64,000 nt of DNA from positions 1,240,001 through 1,304,000 of the forward strand of contig NZ_CP029347.1 of the NCBI RefSeq assembly GCF_003143555.1, written 5' to 3'. The stretch comes from Saliniradius amylolyticus. Lineage in GTDB: Bacteria; Pseudomonadota; Gammaproteobacteria; Enterobacterales; Alteromonadaceae. Position 1 is the stretch's first letter. Each line of letters starts with the position of its first letter. The notes beneath the pieces were generated by a model. That model ran no database searches. It was not told the DNA's origin and saw nothing but the letters and a program-made list of their open reading frames with translations. A program made the translations under genes and the position numbers. Below, piece after piece: positions 35,113 to 44,800 of this stretch.

Positions 35113-36752
35113 AAACGGTAGTTCAACACCAGTTCCAACCTATCATCGGTAAAGTCAATTTGTCGTTCATCTACCTTCCGCTCACGCCGAACAGCCGATA
35201 GCTTAAGATCCATATCCGGGCTCAATGCGGTATCGTAAGACAATGCGAATTGACGGTTGTCATCCGACTCGTTGAGAGTGATAAAGTCAATCTGGCTGAT
35301 GTTGGCGCTCAGTATGACTGCCGAGTAGGGGGCGACCCTATAGCTGAGGTTGGCACTGTAGCTGTCTCTGTCTTCGTCACGGGTCGCACTTTCAAGACCA
35401 ACCCGCTTGCTGTGACTATAGCCGACACTCATTAGCAATTTACTTTGATTATCGTAGCTGAGACTGATGAAGGCGGTTTCTAGTTTGGCCACCTGCTCGT
35501 TTAACTCTGGAGACAGCTGATTAAAGCTGACCAAGGCTTCACCGGGAGCCAGTTGATAGTCCAGTGTCGAAGGCAGAAAGCAGTCATTAATATCGGTACT
35601 GGAGTCCGAGCATACAAACGTTGCGGTGCCGGTCTGAGCTAATTCGGTGGTCGTACTGATGCGGATATCTTCCGAGAAGCCAACCCGGGTGCGCAGCAGA
35701 CGACTGTTTTGAATCAGCGTCAGGCTTTCCTTGTCGCCAAGGGCATTTTTGGACTTCTCATACTCAATGGAAGAGCGCGGCGACAAGACCAGTCTGGCCA
35801 GTCCTCCAATATAATTATCATCGGTTTGCTCCTGGTTCTGATCGGAGCGGTAAGCAATAATTTTAATCACGCTGTTTTGCCCTAACTGCCAGCCCAAGCC
35901 AATACCGTATTGTTGATAATCCAGTCGGTCAGCCAGTATCTGGTTGCCATCCAGGCTGTAATTTGTATCTTGCGCTGTGAGAGTCAGGCTGAGCTCACCG
36001 TATAGCGGAATGTCCATATTTGCTGAAAGAGCCTGTTGCTTAAAGTCACCCAGTTGACGCCGTCGCGTTTCCTGCTCAGAAGCCTGTAGCTGCCATTGCA
36101 AGTATTGGTATTGATATCCGTTACTCAGCTGCATTTGTCCGCCGAGCCGCTCAGAGTCTACATTGAAAAAGTCGCCATCGCTGACATCATCGACTGTGGT
36201 ACGGCGTGAGCCAAAGAGACTGCCGTTCATTGATACCCATTTGGCATTAGGGATTTGCCAGCTCAGATTACCGCTGTAGGATTCTACATCCACAAAGTCG
36301 TCCGGAGCGGTAAGCTTGTCGCTGAAAACGCCGGTGCGACTGTCGGCTAGCTGTTGCGAGCGATCATACGTCGCGGCCAGCTGCAGGGCGTCTTTGACAA
36401 TATCTACGGTAGAGCTCAGCGTTGTAGACCAATCGCCGTTACTGCGGCCGCTCGACGTCAATTCGCCATGGCGCTCAATATGTTGATAGCGAGTGATGAA
36501 ATTCACCCTGGTGCGATTTGAATGGTACTCAAGCCCTAACTCTGGGGTAAGGCTCCAGGCGAGACCATCGCGGCTTTGACTGGGAGTGGTTCGATCGTCG
36601 ATATCCGGGTGAGACGACAGCACTTCTAATGCTGGCTGAATCATGAGTTCACCTGCCAGCCCACTGACTGGCAGAGCCATCGTGCTCAGTAAGCAAAGTA
36701 AACGGTAGGTTGGCTGCTTAACCTTATCTGCCATAGCTGTATCCATACCCAT
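35109..36752 (-). CDS. XrtA-associated outer-membrane beta-barrel protein (TIGR03016-like)
   Basis: A protein of up to 547 residues. A signal peptide (CLLSTMALPVSGLAGE) is followed by a long series of amphipathic strands alternating with polar turns and ending LELVLNYRF, the terminal aromatic that directs barrel insertion. Its size and position directly after the tyrosine kinase gene match the PEP-CTERM-associated outer-membrane protein family. It may be the outer-membrane pore for the polysaccharide or for processed proteins. A start at 36752 overlaps the kinase gene by 29 bases; the internal ATG at 36734 is an alternative, and neither has a strong ribosome-binding site. Confidence 0.88.
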   Translation of the reverse strand: MGMDTAMADKVKQPTYRLLCLLSTMALPVSGLAGELMIQPALEVLSSHPDIDDRTTPSQSRDGLAWSLTPELGLEYHSNRTRVNFITRYQHIERHGELTSSGRSNGDWSTTLSSTVDIVKDALQLAATYDRSQQLADSRTGVFSDKLTAPDDFVDVESYSGNLSWQIPNAKWVSMNGSLFGSRRTTVDDVSDGDFFNVDSERLGGQMQLSNGYQYQYLQWQLQASEQETRRRQLGDFKQQALSANMDIPLYGELSLTLTAQDTNYSLDGNQILADRLDYQQYGIGLGWQLGQNSVIKIIAYRSDQNQEQTDDNYIGGLARLVLSPRSSIEYEKSKNALGDKESLTLIQNSRLLRTRVGFSEDIRISTTTELAQTGTATFVCSDSSTDINDCFLPSTLDYQLAPGEALVSFNQLSPELNEQVAKLETAFISLSYDNQSKLLMSVGYSHSKRVGLESATRDEDRDSYSANLSYRVAPYSAVILSANISQIDFITLNESDDNRQFALSYDTALSPDMDLKLSAVRRERKVDERQIDFTDDRLELVLNYRF

Positions 36753-37587
36753 AGCCGTAATTGCTGTTATCCGGCTGTGTGGATTTGTTCAATACAAACC
36801 CGATAGCCTTATTCCGATCCAGAGAGCTGACAGCGGTTTTTATGTTTGCCATTGCACTTCGGCCTTCTTCGACAACGATCAGTATCTGACCGGCCAGAGT
36901 GGAGAGCACAGAGGTCTCATTGATGCCGAGCAAAGGAGGGCAGTCCATGATAACCAGGCGATCTGGATAGCGGCTGACAAACTCTTCAGCCAACTGGGCC
37001 ATTTTTTCGCTGGCCAGTAGCTCGCTACTTAAGTGGTGTTGTCGACCGGCAGTAATAAAACGCAACTTCTCCAGGTTAGTTAAATGGATAATGTCCTGGA
37101 CATCGTCGGCCTCGCTGGATAAATACTCAATCAACCCTTGCTTCGGCTTGATCTGCATTTTTTTGTCCAGTGACGGGTTCAAAACGTCGCAATCCACCAA
37201 TAGCACCGTCTTGTCCTGCTCCAGGGCGATGCTGAGCGCCAGGTTCAGCGCACAAAAGGACTTGCCTTCGCTGGCAGTAGCGCTACTGATCATAATTAAG
37301 TTGGCGTTAGGCAGACTCTTAGACAACGGCCCAAAGGCGTTGGACAAGACTTTTTGCTTAATGCCGCGAAACTCCTCATTAATGGCGCAACGATTGCCAA
37401 GTACCGATACGTAGCCCTGACGTTCCAGGTCTTCCAGAGGAATGTGAACCTGGGGACTCTCTTCCTGCTTAACGGATGCTGAGCGCGAGGGATGCTTTTT
37501 ATCAACCGGCGCCGCTGTCTGGCTTTCAGACTCGTCTTCGACAGAGGTTGAAGCGTGTTTTTTCAGGGCTTCTTCAATGGTACTCAT
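36724..37587 (-). CDS. XrtA-associated tyrosine autokinase (BY-kinase, CpsD/CapB type)
   Basis: A 287-residue cytoplasmic kinase. A poorly conserved, charged N-terminal tail (1-50) is followed by a P-loop domain with Walker A' SSATASEGKS (about 101-110), Walker A/B-like VLLVDCDVL (about 131-139) and a second LVIMDCPPLL. The end YGYGYGYSYGR supplies the tyrosine cluster that BY-kinases autophosphorylate. It would pair with the Wzz-like protein encoded three bases upstream, cycling phosphorylation to control polymer length and export. Unlike Wzc of E. coli, the kinase and membrane halves are separate genes, as in XrtA loci and Gram-positive capsules. Confidence 0.93.
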   Translation of the reverse strand: MSTIEEALKKHASTSVEDESESQTAAPVDKKHPSRSASVKQEESPQVHIPLEDLERQGYVSVLGNRCAINEEFRGIKQKVLSNAFGPLSKSLPNANLIMISSATASEGKSFCALNLALSIALEQDKTVLLVDCDVLNPSLDKKMQIKPKQGLIEYLSSEADDVQDIIHLTNLEKLRFITAGRQHHLSSELLASEKMAQLAEEFVSRYPDRLVIMDCPPLLGINETSVLSTLAGQILIVVEEGRSAMANIKTAVSSLDRNKAIGFVLNKSTQPDNSNYGYGYGYSYGR

Positions 37588-37590
37588 AAC

Positions 37591-39213
37591 TTACACCAAG
37601 CCTGCTACTTGTGAGCTAATATGCTGAAAGATCTTGTTCAGTAAGGCGTTATCCAATCGGTGGCCTGTCAGGTCGAGGACGATAAAACCCAGGTAACCGG
37701 CCAGTAATGTAATATTGGATGTCCAGAACCAAAACAACTTACGACGTTTCGCTTTGGCAATGTCTTGTATATCTACATGGGAAACCACCCCAAAAACGGG
37801 CAGTTGAGTAGCAGCACTTAATTGCCCAGGGCTCAGTGCTATCGGATGAATCTGGCTTATGAGAAAAGCCAGGCCAATACCAGCCCCGAAGCCAAAGACT
37901 AACACCGCGCTATGTAATAGCAGGCGGTTTGGCCCCGAGGGCGTCAATGGTGTGCGCGGTGGGTCAATCACTCGAAACTGAATGTCATCCTGCTGCAGCT
38001 CTGCCTGTTGGGATATCTTGGCTGACTCGCGCCTTGACAGTAACTCCTCATACTTTTTCTTGGTGATACCATAGTCTCGGTTTAGTGCGGTTAGCTGGGC
38101 TTCGATCTGCGGGTAGACATCGATCTTTGCTTCGAGATCTTCCAACTTTTGTTGGTAATTGCTTTTACGTACTTCCAGTGATGCCAGCTCGTTACGCAGT
38201 TGCTGGACTCGGATCATCAAAGTTTCTCCCACGGCACTTTTAGACAAGGCGGTAATGTCGCGATCACTTTCCAGCTGACGCTCAAACTCTTGTATTTCCT
38301 GCGCCCGCATCTGCTCCAGGTTAGTAAGCAAATTTTGGGTTTCGATCACATCGGGGTGATTCTCGGTAAAGCGGATCATGAGCTCATCTAAGCGAGTGCG
38401 CAGGGTCTTAATACGCTCGTCGTACTTGGTTGTAATGCTCACATTGTCGGTAGAGTTCTGCTGTCTTAACGCCTGTCTGGCTTGTTTCATGGCGTTTTCG
38501 GCTTGTGTCAGTCGTGATTCGACTTCAGCAATTTCCAGTTCGATGGCGTCTAACTCGTCTTTGAGCTGATTTTTTTGCTCATAGTAGCCTGTGTTATTAC
38601 TGGACAGGTATTGCCCATTATTGCGCTTAAAGTCAGCCAAACGCTGTTCGGCTTCGCTCAGACGCTGTTCATACTCCGCAATCTGGGTATTTAAAAAGCG
38701 GTTGGCAGAGTGAGAGTCTTGCCGGGTCGAGCCCAGGGTCGATTCCACAAACAGATTCAATGTTTCTTCGACGACCGTTTTTGCCAGTTGAGGGTCCTTG
38801 TTCTGGTAAGAAATCGTATAAATGTTGGCTCGCCCAGTCGAGTCGATGTCGATTTTTTCTTTGAGATGCTCAACGATGTTCACGAACTCTTTTTCGTTTT
38901 TGGCATTTAAGTCCATGTCTGTCTGACGAACGATTTTTTCCAGGTTCGGGTGGGTCAGCAGAGTCCGGGCCATCAATTGCACTTCATGATCGGCATTGGT
39001 TTGGATTGCGACCCCTTTTAACAGGGGTTGTAAAATCGAGTTGGTATCGGCATAGACCTTAGCCGAAGCCTGATAGACGTCTGGCATAATTGCTATGGCT
39101 AACCATGCCAATGGGCATATGAGCCATGATGTGAGCATGATAATACGCTTTTTAACCCAGATACCTCGGACATAGCCGATCAGATCATCGAAAAGCTGCT
39201 GTAGATGTTCCAT
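37591..39213 (-). CDS. XrtA system polysaccharide chain-length determinant (Wzz/PCP family)
   Basis: A 540-residue inner-membrane protein. The first membrane helix is at about 25-45, a large periplasmic part with long coiled coils occupies about 160-400 (heptad-rich, with the Wzz signature PRTPLTPSGPNR near 425-436), and the second helix is at 437-460. An additional hydrophobic segment occurs near residues 495-515, after a cytoplasmic KRRK motif. It controls chain length and couples polymerisation to export. The gene is the second of a leftward operon, 53 bases after the Wza-like gene and three bases before the kinase gene. Confidence 0.93.
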   Translation of the reverse strand: MEHLQQLFDDLIGYVRGIWVKKRIIMLTSWLICPLAWLAIAIMPDVYQASAKVYADTNSILQPLLKGVAIQTNADHEVQLMARTLLTHPNLEKIVRQTDMDLNAKNEKEFVNIVEHLKEKIDIDSTGRANIYTISYQNKDPQLAKTVVEETLNLFVESTLGSTRQDSHSANRFLNTQIAEYEQRLSEAEQRLADFKRNNGQYLSSNNTGYYEQKNQLKDELDAIELEIAEVESRLTQAENAMKQARQALRQQNSTDNVSITTKYDERIKTLRTRLDELMIRFTENHPDVIETQNLLTNLEQMRAQEIQEFERQLESDRDITALSKSAVGETLMIRVQQLRNELASLEVRKSNYQQKLEDLEAKIDVYPQIEAQLTALNRDYGITKKKYEELLSRRESAKISQQAELQQDDIQFRVIDPPRTPLTPSGPNRLLLHSAVLVFGFGAGIGLAFLISQIHPIALSPGQLSAATQLPVFGVVSHVDIQDIAKAKRRKLFWFWTSNITLLAGYLGFIVLDLTGHRLDNALLNKIFQHISSQVAGLV

Positions 39214-39266
39214 CTTTTACTGTATTCCAGTGATGATAAAAATTGGGGATGATGATCTGTGTCAGC

Positions 39267-39884
39267 CTAGAACCAGGACTCAGGGATGATCACAATATCT
39301 CCCGGCAGCAAATCTACGTTGGCGCTGATATCACCAGACTCAATGAGATCGGCAATCTCAAGGTCATATTGGTTCTGTTGTCCGTTTTCTACCCGAATTA
39401 ACTTGGCCCGATTGCCTGCGGCGAACTCGGTCAGTCCTCCCACCTCGATCATTAAATCAAGTAAGGTCATATTTTTACGATAGTTGATGGCTTGGGGCGA
39501 CGTGGCCTGGCCGATTACCCTAACCTGCTCGCTAAACGGGCCGACAAAACCCGACACGCTCACGGTGACTATGGGATCTTTTATGTACTTGCTCAGTACG
39601 GTTTCGATGTCTCTTGCTAATGCCGAAGGTGCTTTTCCGGAGACCTCGATATCTTCCACCAAAGAGGTGGTTATCTTGCCATCGGGACGGACCAGGAAAG
39701 AACCGGAGATTTCAGGGTTGCGCCACACAAAGATGTTCAGGGTGTCACCGGGGCCAATCAAATATTCGTAATTATCGATATTGGTGGTCTGAGATTCGTG
39801 AACAGTGGCTGGGGGGAGGTGGGTGGCGCATCCCGCCAGCCATAGAGGCAATAGAAGTACCAAGAATCCGTAGCGTTGCATCAT
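39267..39884 (-). CDS. XrtA system polysaccharide export lipoprotein (Wza/Poly_export family)
   Basis: A 205-residue protein with lipobox LAGCATH (lipidated Cys near residue 19), a Poly_export domain (YLIGPGDTLNIFVWRNPE near 45-62; PDGKITTSLV) and one SLBB-like domain (VRVIGQATSPQAINYRKN). It is shorter than E. coli Wza and matches the compact export proteins of exosortase loci. It would be part of the periplasmic or outer-membrane exit channel. The +2 Ala predicts outer-membrane sorting. It is first in the export operon, behind a 91-base gap from the adenosyltransferase gene that must hold its promoter. Two ATG codons lie in tandem at the start. Confidence 0.92.
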   Translation of the reverse strand: MMQRYGFLVLLLPLWLAGCATHLPPATVHESQTTNIDNYEYLIGPGDTLNIFVWRNPEISGSFLVRPDGKITTSLVEDIEVSGKAPSALARDIETVLSKYIKDPIVTVSVSGFVGPFSEQVRVIGQATSPQAINYRKNMTLLDLMIEVGGLTEFAAGNRAKLIRVENGQQNQYDLEIADLIESGDISANVDLLPGDIVIIPESWF

Positions 39885-39975
39885 TATATTCCATGGCAGT
39901 TAAGCGTGTCGTTAAAAAAAGACTAGATGAAAGCCGCCAAATAGCAAAATAGAAAATGACACAAGTTGGTGAAAA

Positions 39976-40497
39976 CTAGACTTTTTGTTCGGTTATGCCT
40001 TGTTGATGATTAAGATAACGCGATAGGGTAAACAGCCAGTCGGACAGTCGGTTCAGGTAGCACAAGGCCTGGGGGCTGACATCACGCTGCTCACTGAGCG
40101 CGACCACATGACGCTCGGCTCGTCGGCAAACGGTTCGGCAGACCTGAGCCTGGGCTGCTTTAGTGCAGCCTCCGGGCAGAATAAAGCTGGTCTGAGGTGG
40201 CAGTTCGGTGTGCCACTGGTCTATCTGATGCTCCAGTTCCGTAACGTCACTATCCGTAAGTTCACTGCTGGCTGATAGAGTGAACCCAATATGAAATAGT
40301 TTCTGCTGTACCTCGAAAATGGCCTGGCAGTGAGATTCAGAAATGTCCAGGTAGGAAGCCAACAGACCGAGGTGGGCATTCAGTTCATCCAAAGTGCCGT
40401 ATACTTCCAGTAATCTGTGATTTTTAGGTAAGGGCTCAACGGTATCGGCGTATACCTGGGTATTACCTTTATCCCCAGTTCGAGTGTAAATTTTCAT
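39976..40497 (-). CDS. Cob(I)alamin adenosyltransferase, PduO type
   Basis: A 173-residue cytoplasmic enzyme of the PduO-type ATP:cob(I)alamin adenosyltransferase family. The N-terminal ATP-binding motif YTRTGDKGNTQVY is at residues 4-16; VYGTLDELNAHLG follows; the C-terminal VCRTVCRRAERHV and LCYLNRLSDWLF form the helical bundle and active-site arginine region. It makes adenosylcobalamin from reduced cobalamin and ATP. It follows csiV by six bases and is probably co-transcribed with mfd and csiV, although the functions are unrelated. Confidence 0.93.
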   Translation of the reverse strand: MKIYTRTGDKGNTQVYADTVEPLPKNHRLLEVYGTLDELNAHLGLLASYLDISESHCQAIFEVQQKLFHIGFTLSASSELTDSDVTELEHQIDQWHTELPPQTSFILPGGCTKAAQAQVCRTVCRRAERHVVALSEQRDVSPQALCYLNRLSDWLFTLSRYLNHQQGITEQKV

Positions 40498-40503
40498 AAA
40501 AGC

Positions 40504-41799
40504 CTATTGGTTATTATTCTGTTGCTGTTCTTGCTCGGCTTTATCTTCCTCAACAGGCTTGGTGTAACGCCTGATCTGGACGACTAAACCGAACAAGGGG
40601 TGATCAAAATAGTGCAGTTGGTTACTGATGACTCGCCGTAATTGATCAAAGCCAAAACCGTAAAGCTGGCGATTGGCACTATCATCACTGGCGTAGAGTG
40701 CCGATGAAGTCTCCGGAACCGCTTGCAGTTGCGACAACGGCTGGGTATTCATCAGGCCAGCATCGCCCTCCCGGCGATGCACCAGCTCTGCATCAATGTG
40801 AAGATAGGGCACCCGGTTAATGTACTTCAGATAGACTTTAAACTGACCGTCCAGTTCAAATAACTCGGGGATAGTCTGGCCGAGCTGCTCGCTGGCGATA
40901 TGGGATTTGGTCAGCACCAGTGGGTTGTCTAACGCTTCCTCAACTTTTTCCATCAGGGGCTGTGTGGGTGAGGCGAGTGGGGTATTTATGTCAGGCTTTG
41001 GCTCGTCCTCCCCTAGGGGATAACCCAAGACATCATAGTCTTTGGCAAAGTTTTTACCGCCCATCAGGCGCAGTGGCAGAGCGCGACCGCGCCCAAACTG
41101 AACTTCCTGTCGCCAGCCCAAGTGTAAGAGCGGCTCAACGTCCGCCCGATAGCGCAGTTTACCCGCCAACCTGTGCAATTGCAGTGAGTCGCTGGCCAGC
41201 AGATAGGGCTTATCGTTACCGATTTTCTCTGGGGCATCAATGGTTGTCGGCACTTGCTCGATGTGTTGCTCCGGCTGTGGAGTTTTAACCAGTAGATCGG
41301 CCAGGTAGCGTTGCTCAAAATCATACTGGCAACCGGTGTTAAGCCAGTGAGCGGATTGGCTGACTTTACCACTATCTTCCGAGTCCACAACTTTACCGAC
41401 CACTTCAGCATCCGGTGAAAAATGCTCCTCCGGGTCCGTTGGATACAGTGGGCTAGTGGACTCTAAGCTGCTGATGCTCTGAGTCAGGGTGTTGAGCAGA
41501 GCCTTGTCTGCTACAGACGGTGGTGGTTCATCGGAGTCAGACAGAGGCAAACACGAGGGTAAACTGGCTCTGAGTGTTCTGGTGTCCGGACGCAAATATT
41601 GTTTGATCAGCTCCATCATGGATGGGACTGCAGGCGTTACCACTGGCTGAGGGAAGCGTTCATCAAGTTCGGCCACCGGTGTATTGTGCTTAAAGGCCAG
41701 AACTTCGATTTCAAACCACCAATCCACCAACGGTTCTTTGGCATGCAGAGCGAGGCTCAGCCCAGTAGTTACGATGGCCAGTAAGAGTTTTCCTTTCAT
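40504..41799 (-). CDS. csiV: CsiV-like periplasmic protein
   Basis: A 431-residue protein with a signal peptide (LLAIVTTGLSLALHAKE). The N-terminal motif VDWWFEIEVLAFKHN and C-terminal YGFGFDQLRRVISNQLHYFDHPLFG with RVPYLHIDAELVHR are features I associate with the CsiV family, periplasmic peptidoglycan-binding proteins first described in Vibrio as needed for cell shape in response to D-amino acids. In gammaproteobacteria the gene lies next to mfd, as here (six-base gap). The middle (60-260) is low in conserved features. The function in this organism is inferred from family and position only. Confidence 0.82.
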   Translation of the reverse strand: MKGKLLLAIVTTGLSLALHAKEPLVDWWFEIEVLAFKHNTPVAELDERFPQPVVTPAVPSMMELIKQYLRPDTRTLRASLPSCLPLSDSDEPPPSVADKALLNTLTQSISSLESTSPLYPTDPEEHFSPDAEVVGKVVDSEDSGKVSQSAHWLNTGCQYDFEQRYLADLLVKTPQPEQHIEQVPTTIDAPEKIGNDKPYLLASDSLQLHRLAGKLRYRADVEPLLHLGWRQEVQFGRGRALPLRLMGGKNFAKDYDVLGYPLGEDEPKPDINTPLASPTQPLMEKVEEALDNPLVLTKSHIASEQLGQTIPELFELDGQFKVYLKYINRVPYLHIDAELVHRREGDAGLMNTQPLSQLQAVPETSSALYASDDSANRQLYGFGFDQLRRVISNQLHYFDHPLFGLVVQIRRYTKPVEEDKAEQEQQQNNNQ

Positions 41800-41805
41800 T
41801 TCTTA

Positions 41806-44800
41806 TTATGCCGCCTGTAGTTGTTGGCTGAATTCATCCAGCATGTCCTGCACCAGTTTAACACGCTCAGTGGCTTCGTCAGTGGCGATGTTAAACTTAA
41901 GCTTTTGCGGGCCTTCCAGCTTGTAAATACTGGGCTGTTGCTGAATGAGTTGAATCAGATAGCCGGGGTCGATGCTGGGCTTCTCGTCAAATTCGATGAT
42001 GCCGCCTTTGGCATGAGCTTCGATCTTCTGAATGCCGATTTGGCGGGCCTTAAATTTCATGGCGGTGAGTCTGACCAGGTTCTTGGCCGGTTGTGGCAGC
42101 AGTCCGAAGCGATCAACCAGTTCTACCTGGACCTCATCGAGCTCTCTATCGTTCTGGCAATTGGCTATCTTCTTGTACATGGACAACCTCAGGTTTACAT
42201 CGGCTATATAGTCCTCGGGCAGCAGTGCCGGAACCCTGAGTTCGATGTCGGTATGTCTTGACAGGCTGTCACTCAGCGACGGCTCTTTGCCTTCTTTTAA
42301 GGCTTCCACCGCTTCTTCCAGCATATCCATATACAGACTAAAGCCAACGGTGGCGATCTGGCCGGATTGGTCATCACCCAGCAGTTCCCCTGCGCCTCGA
42401 ATTTCCAGGTCATGGGTAGCCAGGGCAAAGCCCGCACCGAGATCCTCCAGCGAGGCGATGGCCTCCAGACGCTTCTGAGCGTCTTTGGTCATGCGTCTGG
42501 GGTGGGGGGTTAATAGATAGGCATAGGCCTGGTGGTGAGATCGTCCCACGCGACCACGCAACTGGTGTAATTGGGCCAGACCCAGATGATCGGCTCGGTC
42601 CATGATGATGGTATTGGCCGAGGGAATATCGATGCCGGTTTCGATGATGGTGGTACAGACCAGTACATTAAAGCGTTGGTGATAAAAGTCTGACATCACC
42701 CGCTCCAGCTCGCGCTCGCGCATCTGTCCGTGGGCGCTGGCGATGCGGGCTTCAGGCACAATCTCGGCCAGTTCACGAGCGGTTTTGTCGATGGTTTCCA
42801 CTTCATTATGTAGAAAATAGACCTGACCGCCCCGCAAGATCTCGCGCATCACCGCCTCGCGCAACAGCTGATGATCCCGCTGGCGGACAAAGGTTTTAAT
42901 GGCCAGACGTTTGGCGGGGGCGGTGGCAATGATCGACAGATCCCGCATGCCCGATAAGGCCATATTCAGGGTTCGGGGAATGGGGGTGGCGGTCAGAGTC
43001 AGAATATCCACATCGGCACGCAGGGCTTTGAACTTTTCCTTCTGGCGCACACCGAAGCGGTGCTCTTCGTCGATGATGACCAGGCCCAGATCCTTAAACT
43101 TGATGTCGTTTTGCAACAGCTTGTGAGTACCCACCACAATATCCACCTTGCCATCCTCAAGCTCTTGCAACACCGCCTTTTGGTTCTTGCCACTGCTGAA
43201 GCGTGACATAACCTCAATCTTAAACGGCCAGTTGGCAAAGCGGTCTTTAAAGTTCTCAAAATGCTGTTGGGCCAGCAGGGTGGTTGGCACCAGAACCGCG
43301 ACTTGTTTACCGGCGTTGGCGGCCAGAAAGGCCGCCCGCATGGCCACCTCAGTCTTACCGAAGCCTACGTCACCGCAGACCAGACGGTCCATGGCGGTAG
43401 GGCTACCCATGTCCTGGATCACCGCATTAATAGCCTGTTGTTGATCTGGGGTTTCTTCGAAGGGGAAACTATCGGCAAAACTTTGATACTCGTTCCAGTC
43501 CACATCGATGGCAAAGCCGGGCTTAGCGGCGCGTTTGGCGTAAATATCCAACAGCTGAGCGGCCACATCCCGTACTTTTTCGGCGGCTTTCTTACGTTGC
43601 TTGGCCCAGGTGTCGTTACCCAGATTGTGTAAAGGGGCCTGATCCACATCGCCACCGGTGTAGCGACTGATAAGGTGCAACGACGAGACCGGCACGTACA
43701 GCTTAGCGCCTTTGGCATATTCGATGGTGACAAACTCGGTGCTGACGCCGCCAGCATCCAGGGTTTGCAGACCTATGTAACGACCAACACCATGATCCAG
43801 GTGTACCACCGGCTGGCCGATTTTCAGCTCTGCAAGATTTCGGATAACGGCTGCTTCGTCGGTGGCCTGCTGTTGCTTGCGCAGTCGCCTTTGGCTGATC
43901 TTATGGCCTAATAATTCGGTCTCAGTGATGAGTACCAACTGCGCATCGGATTCGTGCAATTCGAAACTGTGCTCGGCATTGCTGACAAAAATGCCGGGAG
44001 ACTCATGCTGGTTTAAAAAAGCGTCCAGATCCTGGCATTGTTTAGGCTGACAGCGGATCTTGCCGAGCATATCCAACAGACTTTCCCGGCGACCCTGACT
44101 TTCGACGCTGAACAGCACTTTAACTCCCAGCTTCCGCCATTGCTCAAGGTGCTGTTGCAGTGAGGCCAGCGGAGTCTTGCTGTTGGGGTTAACGGCTACC
44201 GGACTCAGGGCCTGGGTCTGGAAGTTGTGCCGGTCGGCTTTGTCTTCCAGCATTTCGTATTGAACCTGCACCCGCGGCCATCGTTTCAGCGCCGCAAAGA
44301 GCTCATCTACCCGCTGATAGATCTCGGCCGGTCCTAGTAAAGGCCGCTGAGGATCATACTTGTGTTGCTCGTAACGTTCGCTGATATCGGCCCAGAAAAA
44401 CTCGGCAGCATGATTAATGTCGCCATGCATCAGCACCAGGGAGTCTTTATGTAGGTAATCGAATAAGGTGGCGGTGGATTCAAAAAACAGCGGCAGGTAA
44501 TACTCCACACCGGCCGGCATAGTACCCTTGGTCACTTGGTAGAACACCGACTCTTTGGCATTGCTGGCATCAAAGCGTTCAAGAAACTGTTCTCTGAACA
44601 GATTGAGGGCGGTTTTATCGGTGGGGAATTCATGAGCTGGCAGCATTCGGATCTTATCGCGAGTCTCCCCGGAGCGCTGAGAGTCGGTATCGAACACCCG
44701 GATGGAGTCGATTTCATCGTCAAACAAATCAATGCGAAACGGCTGTTTGCTGCCCATAGGATAGAGATCGATGATGCTGCCGCGCACCGAATATTCGCCA

